NCBI RefSeq assembly: GCF_964204865.1
Contig: NC_135257.1
Location: 11,802,151 to 11,866,150, forward strand
Reading direction: 5' to 3'
DNA from: Styela clava
Taxonomy: Eukaryota; Chordata; Ascidiacea; Stolidobranchia; Styelidae
DNA: 64,000 bases
Below the pieces are notes generated by a model that was given only the letters and a program-made list of their open reading frames with translations, did not search any database and had not been told where the DNA came from. Made by a program: the position numbers and the translations under genes. This document shows, one piece after another, positions 48,147-59,479 of this stretch (positions are counted from its first letter, which is position 1; each line of letters starts with the position of its first letter).

Positions 48147-48602
48147 GGGCGCCCCGGAAGTGTGTGTACCAATATGGAGGCAACTAATTTTGTTCGCCTG
48201 CTTTACATCAGGTTGTGTAATGCCTATGGGCAGTGTTCTCTCTAAGGTGTGCGCGTGCACACAGCTTTCAGAGGCTGCGCACACGCATTGATTTAATGCG
48301 CACAGGCGTATTTCGATGTAATGTAACAATGTTCTCGGTTGGCAGGTTGAGAAAGTTTGTTGTTGGCCCACTTATCACCCGGTTAAAACGCCAAAATTTT
48401 TCATTGGTTTTTTTCAAAAAAAGTGCGCACACACAAAAATTTCTGCGCACACATATTACAAAAAATTAGAGGGAACATTGCCTATGGGTATATTCACTTG
48501 GCTAACACAGACAGTCCCCGAACTCGTAATAAAACTAAAATAAGGAGGATCGGAAAAAATTATGGCCCAACCCCAACCTGGTACACACACTGCGGGAGTA
48601 CC
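48147..48602. mobile_element. Type-B MITE interrupted by a hAT MITE
   Basis: Left end GGGCGCCCCGGAAGTG, right end TGCGGGAGTACC. The interior follows 59267-59471 in inverted order. About 198 bp once the nested element (48231-48480) and one copy of its duplication are removed. Confidence 0.75.
48231..48480. mobile_element. 250-bp hAT MITE nested in another MITE
   Basis: Ends CAGTGTTCTCTCTAA and TTAGAGGGAACATTG. Perfect 8-bp duplications CCTATGGG at 48223-48230 and 48481-48488. GCGCACAC motifs repeat near both ends, likely sub-terminal sites. Confidence 0.85.
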
Positions 48603-49107
48603 AAAAAAAGTAATGCATCAGGGCAAGTTGCGCTAAGCAGTCAAAAATTCGAGGAAAGAGTTGGGAAGTATACGAACGAATCTATAAATATTCCAACGTG
48701 TACCCTATGGCAGAAAAGTTTGGGAAACCTTGATCTACGAGCAAAGTTATAATCCACCACTAGATGAAAATGTCCAAAAGCTTTTTACCTCGGCGGGACA
48801 CTGGTCGTCATCCCACATTAAAACCCCAATTGTATCTTTCCGCATACAAATATCTTACGTAAACTTGAAGCAACCCATTATACTAACTTTCGAATTACGT
48901 TTATAATCAAAACAGAGGGCTATCTATTATTTATTCCCAATATACAACAGTTGAAAATCTGGCATAGTTTTCATGTTTTAAGAATGTTATCCAGGATGCA
49001 CGACGTGTTTCCCTCGTTGAGTCCTTCCTTGCTTGTACTGGGCATACTGATCAAAAATGTCCTAATGCGATCAGTCATACTGAAACCACACAAATAATAG
49101 CTTGTCA
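48603..49107. other. Intergenic, nothing recognised
   Basis: No gene is supported between the nested MITE and the poly(A) region of the minus-strand gene. Confidence 0.4.
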
Positions 49108-49113
49108 TTTATT
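49108..49113 (-). promoter_or_regulatory. Poly(A) signal of the MYBBP1A-like gene
   Basis: TTTATT on the plus strand, i.e. AATAAA on the minus strand, 52 bases past the stop codon. Confidence 0.5.
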
Positions 49114-49165
49114 TTCATGATTTGACTGACAAGGCAGGCAGTGAAAGAAACGAATGATGAAATCA

Positions 49166-52100
49166 CTAAGCAGCTACTTCGATAGACTTCTTTTTCTTCT
49201 TTTTGTGTTTTGTTTTATTTTGAATCTTGTCACCTTTCGAATTTTTTGATTCTGCACATAAAAAGATAACAATATTATGATTAAATGGTAAAAAATAGGG
49301 AGTGGGGTGTAATTACTAAGAAAATAGGAATACCCATCATATCTTATGATTTGGAATGCGATTATTCCAATTATCATACTAATCAACTATTACTATATTA
49401 ACACAAAGTTTGGAGGTAATTTCTTTTTTTTCGTAAACTTTTTAAACGCACCAGATTTAATTGACTAGCCTAGCTAAAAGTAAATCTTTTGAAATCATTC
49501 TCCATATGAACTATTACATAAACCAATACCATTTTCATCACCCAGATTCTCATTTGTTTTTGTTCCTTTCTTCCGTCGTTGTCTTTTCTCCTTCAAGACT
49601 CGTGCCTTCATTTCTTTTTTAGTCTCGACCTCTTCATCTATACATTCTGTAATTACAGAGAAAGTAAGACAAAATTGTACGATAGTTCAAAAAAATTTAC
49701 TACTAATGTACTGAGGAAATGAAAAATGTTTTGTCATAAAGCATTCACGGTCTTTTCAAATTGTCAAATTATAACCCTGATCAAAATTTTACACCTTCTT
49801 CAACAGAAGACTTCGATTTAGTTTCCTTAGTTTCTTCTGATTCAGATTGAGTCTTCTTCCGTTTCTTGGTTGATTTCTTTTTCGACTTTGAAGAATCTCT
49901 CCTGTGGCCAAAAAATAAAGACCAATGAAATGAAGAGCAACCGAATTGAACATCACCATTTTTGTAACATGGTAGCAACCTCAAATATACTGACACAATA
50001 GCTGGACATATGTATCTACGTATATTTAGGTGAGCACAGAGTTTGCTGAAAAGATCAGGGAAAGGAGTGATAGAAGCAGTCAAGCATGACGAAATAAAAA
50101 GTGTTATTTCAATTTAATTAGAACAGCAAAATTTTAGATGAAATATGAGGGTTCCACAGAGCACAAAATTATTTAAAAAAAAAATTAGGTATTAGCCCTC
50201 CAGCTGCTTCATTCATTTTTAACTGAAAATTTGAAATTGATGGTTTCTTTTATTGTGGACGAAAAATCAGCCACTTTGTGTCAAGTAGCAATATGGCTTT
50301 AACTAAATATAAAGCATAATATGAATGCCTACTTTAAATTATATGAACAACATATATCCCAACAATAGTATCAAGATTTTAATTGTGGAAACAAAAACTT
50401 ACACAATCCCAAATTCACTTAAAACTTTCCAACCCCAGTTGGTGAGTTCCTGGGATTTTTCAACATCTGGTAATTCCAAAAATTTCTCCAAAGATTCGGT
50501 AAGAACGGATTTATTCAATGATTTCAATTTATCAGTTGAATGCAGTATGAGTATAGCTTGATGATAGAGTCTGTAAAAGAAAGTGAAATTTTGGAATAAA
50601 AATTTTATACAGAGATATAAAAATGTTTCTCTCAAGAATACATAAATTCTAAACCGACTGCACAATCTTGTACTGAGTCAAGATTTATGTCAACTTAGTT
50701 GAATAACCCCAATAAGTGATTACTGTCAGAAAAGATAACTAGACAATTTTTTTATATCTAGCATTCTTTTGCATGTACGCTTCTATTTGTCCAAATTCAG
50801 CTTTTGTTCACTTTCTAGGATTTTGATAAAAAAAAATTGCCAAGTAATCTTTGGCCAACCGAGAGATACACATATGGACTTATATGCAAAAAAAATTTGG
50901 TATATCATTTTTTGACGAGCAGGACATACTACATTAATTGAATAAGAACTAGCAATTACAGTAGCAAGTGAGTTAAGCTAAATTGGAACAACAACATGTA
51001 AATAGCTCACCTAAAAGCAAGACTAAACATGCATGCAAACGTACGTTACTATTACCTCATAACTTCTACAAAGTACTTTGTCTTCAGATCATGACCAGAC
51101 AATGTTGCTGCCTTTTCAATCAGTTCATTGGTTACAGAAACGAGTTGATACAAAAGTACTTTACATTTATCTCTTCCAGCTGGACTCTTCAAAAGTTCAT
51201 ACAACATGAAGCAAGATCTTGACTGTTAAAGAAGATATTATTAACAGTTTGAATGGAAATATGTCAAAAACTGAAGATTGAGAGTTTGAAGGAGATAAAA
51301 GTTCAAAAATTATTGGAAGCTTTATTAAAATGACTATGTTAAGGTGTGAATAATGTATGATCTGAAAATAGTAAAAATATGAAAATATGTTGTTATAAAT
51401 GCAAACTAATTAATAGCCAATCTAGAGTAATTTGAACAACCTTTTTGTAAATAATAAAATTGACATATTAGGGATAATCTTGATCAATCTCACGCTTTTG
51501 GTCAAGTTCCATTTTTCGTTGAAGAGATGTTATGGCAAAATCAAAGAAGTTAGAATAACTATGGTGGCCCATCGTTGTCAAGCGTAAAATTGAAAATAAA
51601 AATAAAAAATAAAATAAAAAACTGAAAATAAAAAAATAGTTGTGAAAAAACATAAAAATAATTGAAAAAAAAATGATAAAAAAAATTAAAATTAAAAAAA
51701 AAAAATAATTGAAAATAAAAACGAAAAAAAAAGAATGGAAAAAAAAAAATTTAAAAAAAAAAAAAAAAAAAATTGAATGAAAAGAAAATAAAAAGGTTGA
51801 CAACGATGGTCCGCCTCGTGGCCTATCGTTGTCACGCGTTTTTATTTTTAGAAAATTTGCTTCTGCTTGGGACCAACGTTGTCAGGCATAATCCTACGCG
51901 CACAAATGTGTTCCCTGGGTTTCCAACTCACTACTGATTTTCTTGAGCAATATTCAATATGAAAATGTTCTATAAATTTCCATGCTACAAGTTCAACAAG
52001 ACGTAATATATTTATAATAATGATAAGAGAATATAGAATTGAATACGAAAATTCGGAAAATTTGTTTTTACGTGTAGAAGTTAATTGAATTGGAGAATGC

Positions 52101-54829
52101 TGCTTAACTACTCAGTTGTCTGCACACTCGCGATGCCGGCACCGTACCGTCTTACCAAATACCGGTAGTCGGTTATAGTCCCTTTGCGTCTGACCGTACC
52201 GGTGTCCGGTAGCCATGCAATCACTCATGAAAGAATGGGAGATACGGATAGTCTCGTAGAATATAGACTACTGAGACACTCTCTGCGCCTGCCCCATACC
52301 GTACAGACGTAACGTACCGATCCAGACAAATGATAAATCGCCCGTGCTCAACCATTTATTTCAATCCATACCTCGATCCTAGTAGAATATAGTGAGTCGA
52401 GGTATGAATTGAAATAAATGGTTGAGCAAGGGCGATTTATCATTTGTCTGGATCGGTACGTTACGGCTGTACGGTATGGAGCAGGCGCAGAGAGTGTTTC
52501 AGTAGTCTATATTCTACGAGACTATCCGTATCTCCCATTCTTTCATGAGTGATTGCATGGTCAGACGGTACCGTACCGACATCGCACAAGTGTGCAGACA
52601 ACTGAGCAGTTAAGCAGCATTTTCCAATTAAATTACCTTCTACACGTAAAAACAAATTTTCGTATTCAATTCTATATTCTCTTATCAATATTATAATTAT
52701 ATTGCTTGTGGTTGAACTTGTAGCATGAAGAATTTATAGAATATTTTCAGGTTGAATTTATTAAATATTGCTCATGAAAATTAGTAGTGAGTTAGAAACC
52801 CAGGAAACACATTTGTGCGTGTAGGATTAAGCCTGACAACGTTGGTCCCAAGCAGCATCAAATTTTCTAAAAATAAAAACGCGTGACAACGATGGGCCAC
52901 GAGGCGGACCATCGTTGTCAACCTTTTTATTTTCTTTTTATCTAATTTTTTTTTTTATTTTTTTTAATTTTTTTTTTTTTTTTTTTTTTTTTCAATTTTT
53001 TTTTTTAATTCTAAGTTTTTTTTCATTGTTTTTTTTTTCAATTATTTTTATGTTTTTTCGCAACTATTTTTTTATTTTCGCTTTTTCATTTCATTTTTTC
53101 ATTTTTTTTTTAATTTTACGCGTGACAACGATGGGCCACCATAAATAACCAACATACCCTTCTGTAAACTTGAACTCCATCTTTCGTGTATTTGAGCAAG
53201 TCAGAAGCAAGATCTGCTGCTAATGCTGGGAATCTAGGAGATAAAAATTTCCAAAATTAGTTCAATAAAAAAACTTGGATGAGATTGACAAAACAATGGT
53301 TCATGACAGAACTAGAGGACAAAATGGCTCTTTTCGCAATCAAGTCCATAACTGGTTCAGGTATTTTAGGAAAGACCGTGGCACATGGTTCGCCATTTTA
53401 TTTGCTGTCTCACCAATTCTTGTCACCTTCGAATAAATAGGATAGGATCCACATATTTAGCCAGTTTTTGGAAGCATGGATTTGACGATGGAGGAAGCCG
53501 CAACCGACCTGAGGTTACATGAACCACCCTACAGCGGCGAGAATACAGCAATCCTCTTGCACATAACTATCCCCACATGGGATTCGAACCTGCGAACCCA
53601 TGCAGAGGTGTGGTGGCGAGCGTAATCCCAACGCTTGGCACAATGCGCTACACCGTAGCCGAGAAAAATCTTTTCGTAAATGTTTGAAAACCTGTGATGA
53701 CAGCATATGAACTAACCACTCTGCCTTCATATTTACTTCTGGAGATGAAGTAGAAGGATGGCTTGGATTGTAAGTTTATATTAGAAGCTGATGGAATCTC
53801 TATGTAATTAAATCAACATACCTTGAAATAAAATCTTGCATAACACAAGGTTGAAGATGACTTTCTCGATGCGTCATGAAATTTTCTAATGCATCCTTGT
53901 ATATCTTCTGTATTCTTTGAACATCAACAACCCCAGTACCTTGATCTTCCCTGTAATGTAATCATAAAAAATCATGTGTTTCTGTTTGGGCAATATTTGT
54001 GCAATTTCGGCTGGTTTGTCTTTGCACTTTTCGTATAGTTACATTGTATATGAAGGAAAACTGAAAATAATTAAAGACATCAAAACAAGTGAATTTCCAT
54101 TTTTCATAACAATATCTACCATAATATTCACAGTTTTTCACTGTTTTTGGAAGGTTTTTGCTGGTCTTTTCACAGTTTTTTACTGTTCTTGCACATGACT
54201 TGACAACAGTCACATAGGAAACTGGTCATGCAGGGTGCCTAGTACTATCAGACACATCCCACCTGCATCGAGCTTTGATGCTTGTTTCGACTTGGCAACT
54301 AACTTATATCAATGACAATTTTCCTAATAAGATGAAAAAATAGTAATTTTGGCTTTCCAAAATGTATTATTTATTATTTTGTTTTATTAAGCCCCATTTC
54401 CTTATGTTATAGACAGTCATTAAATAGTATATGCCAAATAAAAGGATTTTTTAATGCAATTGATTAAAGAATAAAAATTGAGCGATTGTTTATTTTTGAG
54501 AACCGGTTTCATAACTCGTGTTCCAGGAACATCTCAATGATAAATTACTAAACAATTTAGAGAAAATTAACTGTATGAGCACTATGAGCACAACTGTGAA
54601 TAAGGTCTAATAGTTGTTTTATTGTAAATAACAAACTTACCCTTCTTTGGGTGAATTTCCACTTAGAACACGAACAAGGAACAAGCAGCAATCTGATGCA
54701 AGTTGACACATAAAAACACTTTGTGCCTTCTTTGCTATTCCCATCATGGCCTCAATATCATCATGACAACGTGAGATAGTCTCTGGCTGAAGATGTTTTG
54801 GATATCTCTTCATCTTGCAGATCTTGACT
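49166..54829 (-). CDS. MYBBP1A / Pol5-like nucleolar protein, C-terminal 341 residues
   Basis: Eight minus-strand exons join in phase: 54829-54641, 53950-53822, 53233-53158, 51222-51056, 50570-50403, 49901-49795, 49646-49542 and 49251-49166, ending in TAG. The order matches the end of Myb-binding protein 1A: a helical part (KKAQSVFMCQLASDCCLFLV), then IQKIYKDALENFMTHRESHL, RFPALAADLASDLLKY and CKVLLYQLVSVTNELIEKA, then a Lys-rich tail (KSKKKSTKKRKK; HKKKKKKSIE). MYBBP1A/Pol5 proteins act in ribosome biogenesis, and lysine tails give nucleolar targeting. Similarity is weak and judged from memory, so another large nucleolar HEAT-type protein is possible. The first exon begins mid-codon, so upstream exons exist, but none was found up to 62 kb. 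Intron 53157-51223 holds a foldback element and intron 53821-53234 a SINE. Confidence 0.6.
51562..53141. mobile_element. 1.58-kb foldback (palindromic) element
   Basis: Two inverted arms, 51562-52376 and 52397-53141, are separated by a 20-base loop. Ends TGGTGGCCCATCGTTGTCA and the inverse are flanked by TA (51560-51561 and 53142-53143). Each arm has an A- or T-rich block of 200-250 bp, then further copies of CATCGTTGTCA, then about 550 bp of unique sequence. The left arm has about 65 extra bases near 52150-52210. No coding potential. It lies wholly inside an intron, 16 bases from a splice donor. Confidence 0.85.
53460..53660 (-). repeat. tRNA-Ser-like SINE, most complete copy
   Basis: On the minus strand: GGCTACGGTGTAGCGCATTG (A-box-like), an anticodon-arm-like stem AGCGT/ACGCT with loop TGGGATT (anticodon GGA, serine), then GGTTCGAATCC (a good B box), then a tRNA-unrelated body GTGGGGATAGTTATGTGC and a tail ATGCTTCCAAAAACTGGC. 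The body also occurs in both arms of the 10162-12363 palindrome. A and B boxes are the internal RNA polymerase III promoter. Confidence 0.75.
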
Positions 54830-54929
54830 CTGTGTAGAAAAATTTATGACAACCGATAGACAATGATGATATGTATAAGTTCATGGATGTTTTGAGGGGC
54901 GTGAAGCTAATTAAAAATAAAAATATTTG

Positions 54930-55118
54930 TTAGATGTAATCTTGCCCGCCTTATTCTGGATATTTACATTTACCGGCATTTCAACGTTTTTGTTTGAATA
55001 AAACATGCTTTCGCCTTACTATCTGTTACTTGTTCCTCTAGCTAGCTATTTTTGAGTTGGTGCCAGAGACTTGACAAATTTTAAAAAGGGGGCGGCCTAA
55101 AAAGTTTGAAAACTACTG
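54930..55118 (-). mobile_element. hAT MITE relic
   Basis: On the minus strand it starts CAGTAGTTTTCAAACTTTTT, then TTTGTCAAGTCTC and AGCTAGCTAG, like 36070-36351. The far end is degraded. Confidence 0.5.
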
Positions 55119-55336
55119 ATGAAGATATTGAAAAAGCCTATATTTGATATATTGGTACAAGTTGTTTCATTATTCTCACTACAACTAAAGCTTTGGGCGA
55201 GCACACACAGGAAAGTAGAGAACTCCAATTATTGTGGATCTTTTGATTATAACATACCTAATTTATTACACAATGGTAAAGGTGGTGGGCGTAACATATG
55301 AACCATACATCTTTAATAATCAGTGATATCTATGAT

Positions 55337-55549
55337 ATGGTAACTAATTTTGTTCGCCTACTTTACAGCAATTTGTGTAAAGGAACTGAAACCTATGGGC
55401 AGAGGGTATATTCACTTGGCTAACACAGACAGTCTCCGAACTTGTAATAGAACTAAAATATTCTCAGTTTAACCAAAAAGCTTAATTAAGGAAAATCAGA
55501 ATAAAATTATGGCCTAACCCTAACATGGTACATATACTATGGGAGTACC
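55337..55549. mobile_element. Type-B MITE copy
   Basis: Carries GGTAACTAATTTTGTTCGCC, CTATGGGCAGAGGGTATATT, GGCTAACACAGACAGTCTCC and the right end ATACTATGGGAGTACC. The left end lacks the GGAGC terminus. Confidence 0.65.
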
Positions 55550-58500
55550 ATGGAATTATATATTTTGTTGCAAAAAATAACAAGTCAGCAATTTTGTGAG
55601 TAAATAGTGAATGTACATCGCCATACACAAGTGGTAATCCTTCACAAATCGTAATTCTTTACAAGTCGTAAATTCCTCTAATTAGGGGAAGTTTTTAAAG
55701 TTTTAAGGGGAAGATCATATGCCAGAAGATTACTCACATTGCTAGCTTACAAATATTAAATAACAATACTGATAAAACAAAATATTGTGTTTTGTGCTAT
55801 AATTAGGCCAAATGAATGCAATGTAACCAATTCGCTCAGAATTCTCAGCATAAAATAATTTTCTATTTAATGTTGAACAATGAGATCACAATTAACCTTA
55901 GAATTTACCAGAACGCATTCCATAAAGATGTAAGAAAACTTTGCATATGTAATAACAAGTCAAATATCATAATTATAATGACGTATATATATGCGTCAAC
56001 AAAAGTCAAACGACGTTCAGTGGAATTAATAGAGTTTAAGAAACATCACAGAAGATTGCAGTATTATTGATCGATGACGCATTAAACAATTGGCAGAATA
56101 TTATATGTCACATGTTTAATTGCACAACTTCTTGGAATTTCATTCTATTTTTAATCAAGCTGCAGATCGGAGGACAATAAAACGTGATTCGATTTCCAAC
56201 ACCTATATATAAGTATCTGGTAAATTTTTGCGCTCGCATTTAAATTTGTAGGAATTATGCCATTGTATTTAATATTACGAAAATAAATAACTATATTGTG
56301 GTAGAAAAGAGATTTCAGAATAAAACAATATGTAGCGCTAGACTAACTTGTCAAATTTTAGTGTTCAGTTCAGATAGATAAGATGCCAAGAGGATTAATT
56401 GTTTTTACATAGTATATTGATAGGGGAACTCAAATTGGAATGCATAATAGTTGTACGTATATGAACAATTCGTATTTATATAGGTTTGAAAATGATTGAT
56501 CGTCCTAATTGATTGAATAAAAGTCCAATATTAAGTTCAAGTATATGTGCTCATATAATTTCTGTAGGTTTTGTAGGTTAAGTTCTTCAGAAGTTATGAG
56601 ATAGTTATATGAGAAAAAAATAGAATGATAGTCAATACTCAAAAAGAAAAGTGAATATAGTAAATTTACTCTATACTTAAATATTAACCAAAATTATTTA
56701 TTAATTATTTATTAACATATAAATTTTAATCTTATGCATATTTTCTGAAAAGTATTTTTGTAAGCATTCAAACAAAGGATTTGCAGTTTCTATTCATTCA
56801 GAAGTCATTGTAAACATCGAAAACTGTAAAGAAAAGTGTTTTGACAAACTAATATTTATTTCGTGAGATAAAATATCAAAGATGCTATATGACAAAAAGC
56901 CATACAATAATGCTTGATTAGAACTCAAATTCGAAGAGAATTCCGCAAAATATCACTATATTATAACATTTAAAAATCAAAATTCAAAAATTTTTGACGT
57001 TGTTTTGAATAACAATTTTTGTAAATTTACATATTATATCATTAAATGTTACAAATAATGCAAAAAATGCATTCAGTTAATCAGGAATGAACTTGCATTG
57101 ATTCAACTTTTTTGTTTTCAATCGGATAATATAAATTTGAATATTATTTAACCACGGTATATAAATTGCACAGAATATCAATAGCATACTTATTGATAAG
57201 GAAACTCGCGCATGGTTTTCATGTCTGGAACGAAATCTATTAATCTATTCTGTATAGTATTGAAGTAAAAAAGAACGAAAAATCAGACATTGCAGCAATG
57301 ACAAAACGTGACAGATTAGTTGTGTATTGGGAAAGTTGGAAACACAATGCAGTAAACTTAGGAAATTTAATGTCTAGGAAAATTCTATAATAGGTCAAAT
57401 GGTATAAAAAGTAAACTAGTAAAAGTACTATGATAAAAAGTAGTGTTCAAATTAGACAGATCAGAGGAATTTCTAAGATTATGACATTAGAAAAGTAAGC
57501 TATGCGTCCAGGGATGCCAGAAACCAAATACTTTACGATTCAGAATTCAATATCAAATCATATTTTTGAGTATGTAATGTCCAATATAAATTATAAAATG
57601 GGTTATAAATAATAGAATTAATTTTTGTAAAGTAATAAAGAAGAATTTGGTCAAAGTAGAATAATTGAGATAAACATTGTTATGATTTCTATTTATATCA
57701 ATTCAAAAGTTAAATGAAGTCTATTGTCAAACAGTCAAAATGACAAATTTTTCGAATAGAACCATATTAATTAAATTATTACTAAAGTCAGAAATTTTAA
57801 TACAGAATTAGTTTCGTGTTGGTTTAAATATTCGATTCATTTCAAACATCACTAATATAGAACTCTCTGGATGAAAAAAAGTTAAATAGGAATTTTAGAA
57901 CATCTCTGCACGATAAAATAAGCACATCTACAGTATTCCAAATTTAGGTGTAACATGATGAGACGGCATCCATTAAAATATAAATTATTAGGCAATAGCA
58001 TATGTGACAATGAGTTCTCGTTATAAAAGTTTGATTAATATAGCATAAACAGCTAATGTGCAAACTGCTGTCATTTAGATAAATACCAGTACTGATTTGC
58101 TTTCATGTTTAATCGTTTGATCATTTGTTTTTCTACAAATCACAAGAATCAGGTGGAAGTAAATACAACTGTAAAATAAAAAATATTTTCGCATCTTCGA
58201 AGTTTTTATAAATGGACTAAACAAAAGTCCAGTGTTCTTATATAAGTTGCAAATGTAAGAGTTTGTACGAAAATTTTCAAAGGTGTGGCTGTCATGTCGC
58301 TCATTTATAGAATGGATTGTTGTTTAATTGTTTGATTAAGCAAACAATATTAAATTGGAAATCTTTCTCTGAGTGATGAATGTGTCGGTATGCTGATAAG
58401 AATTTCTGATATGTTATTATGAATTGGTGAAAAACTGCTCTGAAAAAATAAATTCGAATTATCCCTTGCCCATGTATGGCCACGCTCGCCTATAATTAAA

Positions 58501-59258
58501 ACTAATACTTTTTTCTCACAAAAACATTCGATAATATATATAAAAATTGAATCATATATGTCTAAAACAATTCTCGCTTCTCGTACTCTTTTGCTTGACT
58601 AATTTTGTTTCAACAGCTGGCTAAATAAATAAAAATAAACTTTAAAGTATTATAAATAGTCTTGAAGATATTTGGCACTGAACTTTTGCATGACTGAAAA
58701 CTCATGTATGAATTGTTATTATTCAATATAGTTTTAACAACTTTTAATTTGCCAAGAAAAAGACATCAAGAAACACTTACAACGTAAAAAACAAACACTG
58801 TTGCATTGCACGCTATTAAAACTTATGTAAAATTGGATACGAGTACCAACTATACCGTACAATGAAAAATTATTATAAAAGTTGATTAATGGCTTTTTGG
58901 TTAGAAGCTCAAATAGCTCAAATTATGTTCATGCCGTTTACCTGGGTGTGATAAATTGGGTAGGTAATTAGGTAGGAAAAGCAATTGTATTTAAAAAATT
59001 GTTATATGAAGTAATATATCATGCATGTGCTTGTATATTTATGTACATACGTACAATAATTGGAGTAAAAGTTTGTTTTATGATTTATTATTTTGGAGTT
59101 GACCTTTGAAGTCGAATGAAGTGTTTTTTTTATCTGACAATAAGATGTCAAAAGCAAATTTTCAGATGCAATCATTCAAAAATATTCCTAAATTATGGGA
59201 TTTTCAAATGGACACTACTAATTGATTCTTTATGGTCATGCATGGACCAATGACAGAT
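55550..59258. other. Gene-poor AT-rich stretch
   Basis: About 3.7 kb with no recognisable exon, RNA gene or repeat family. If the MYBBP1A-like gene is complete, its upstream exons should lie here or beyond, but I see none. Confidence 0.45.
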
Positions 59259-59266
59259 CATATTTT

Positions 59267-59471
59267 GGTACTCCCGTTTGGTGTACCAGATTAGAGTTAG
59301 GCCATAACTTAATTCCGATTTTGCTTATTTTAGTTGATTACGAGTTCAGAGGCTGTCTGTGTTAGCCAAGTGAATATACCCCATAGGTTTTAATCCCTTG
59401 ACAAAACTTGATGTAAAGTAGGCGAACAAAATTAATTACCTCCATATTTGTACACATACTTCTGGAGCGCT
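59267..59471. mobile_element. 205-bp type-B MITE with perfect TSD
   Basis: Left GGTACTCCCGTTTGGTGTACC, right GTACACATACTTCTGGAGCGCT. Perfect 8-bp duplications CATATTTT at 59259-59266 and 59472-59479. The reference copy for the type-B subfamily. Confidence 0.85.
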
Positions 59472-59479
59472 CATATTTT

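Noticed and set aside
51468-51558. Possible exon encoding NFFDFAITSLQRKMELDQK on the minus strand within the MYBBP1A-like gene
   Set aside because: Its phase does not fit the neighbouring exons. Joining 53158 directly to 51222 is in phase and matches the family better, and the segment abuts the foldback element.
52915-53148. Phe-rich open frame
   Set aside because: Low-complexity T-run of a foldback arm, not a protein.
53590-53660. A functional tRNA-Ser gene
   Set aside because: The acceptor stem does not close, the T arm is irregular, and the sequence continues into a repeat body shared with other copies, so it is a SINE head.
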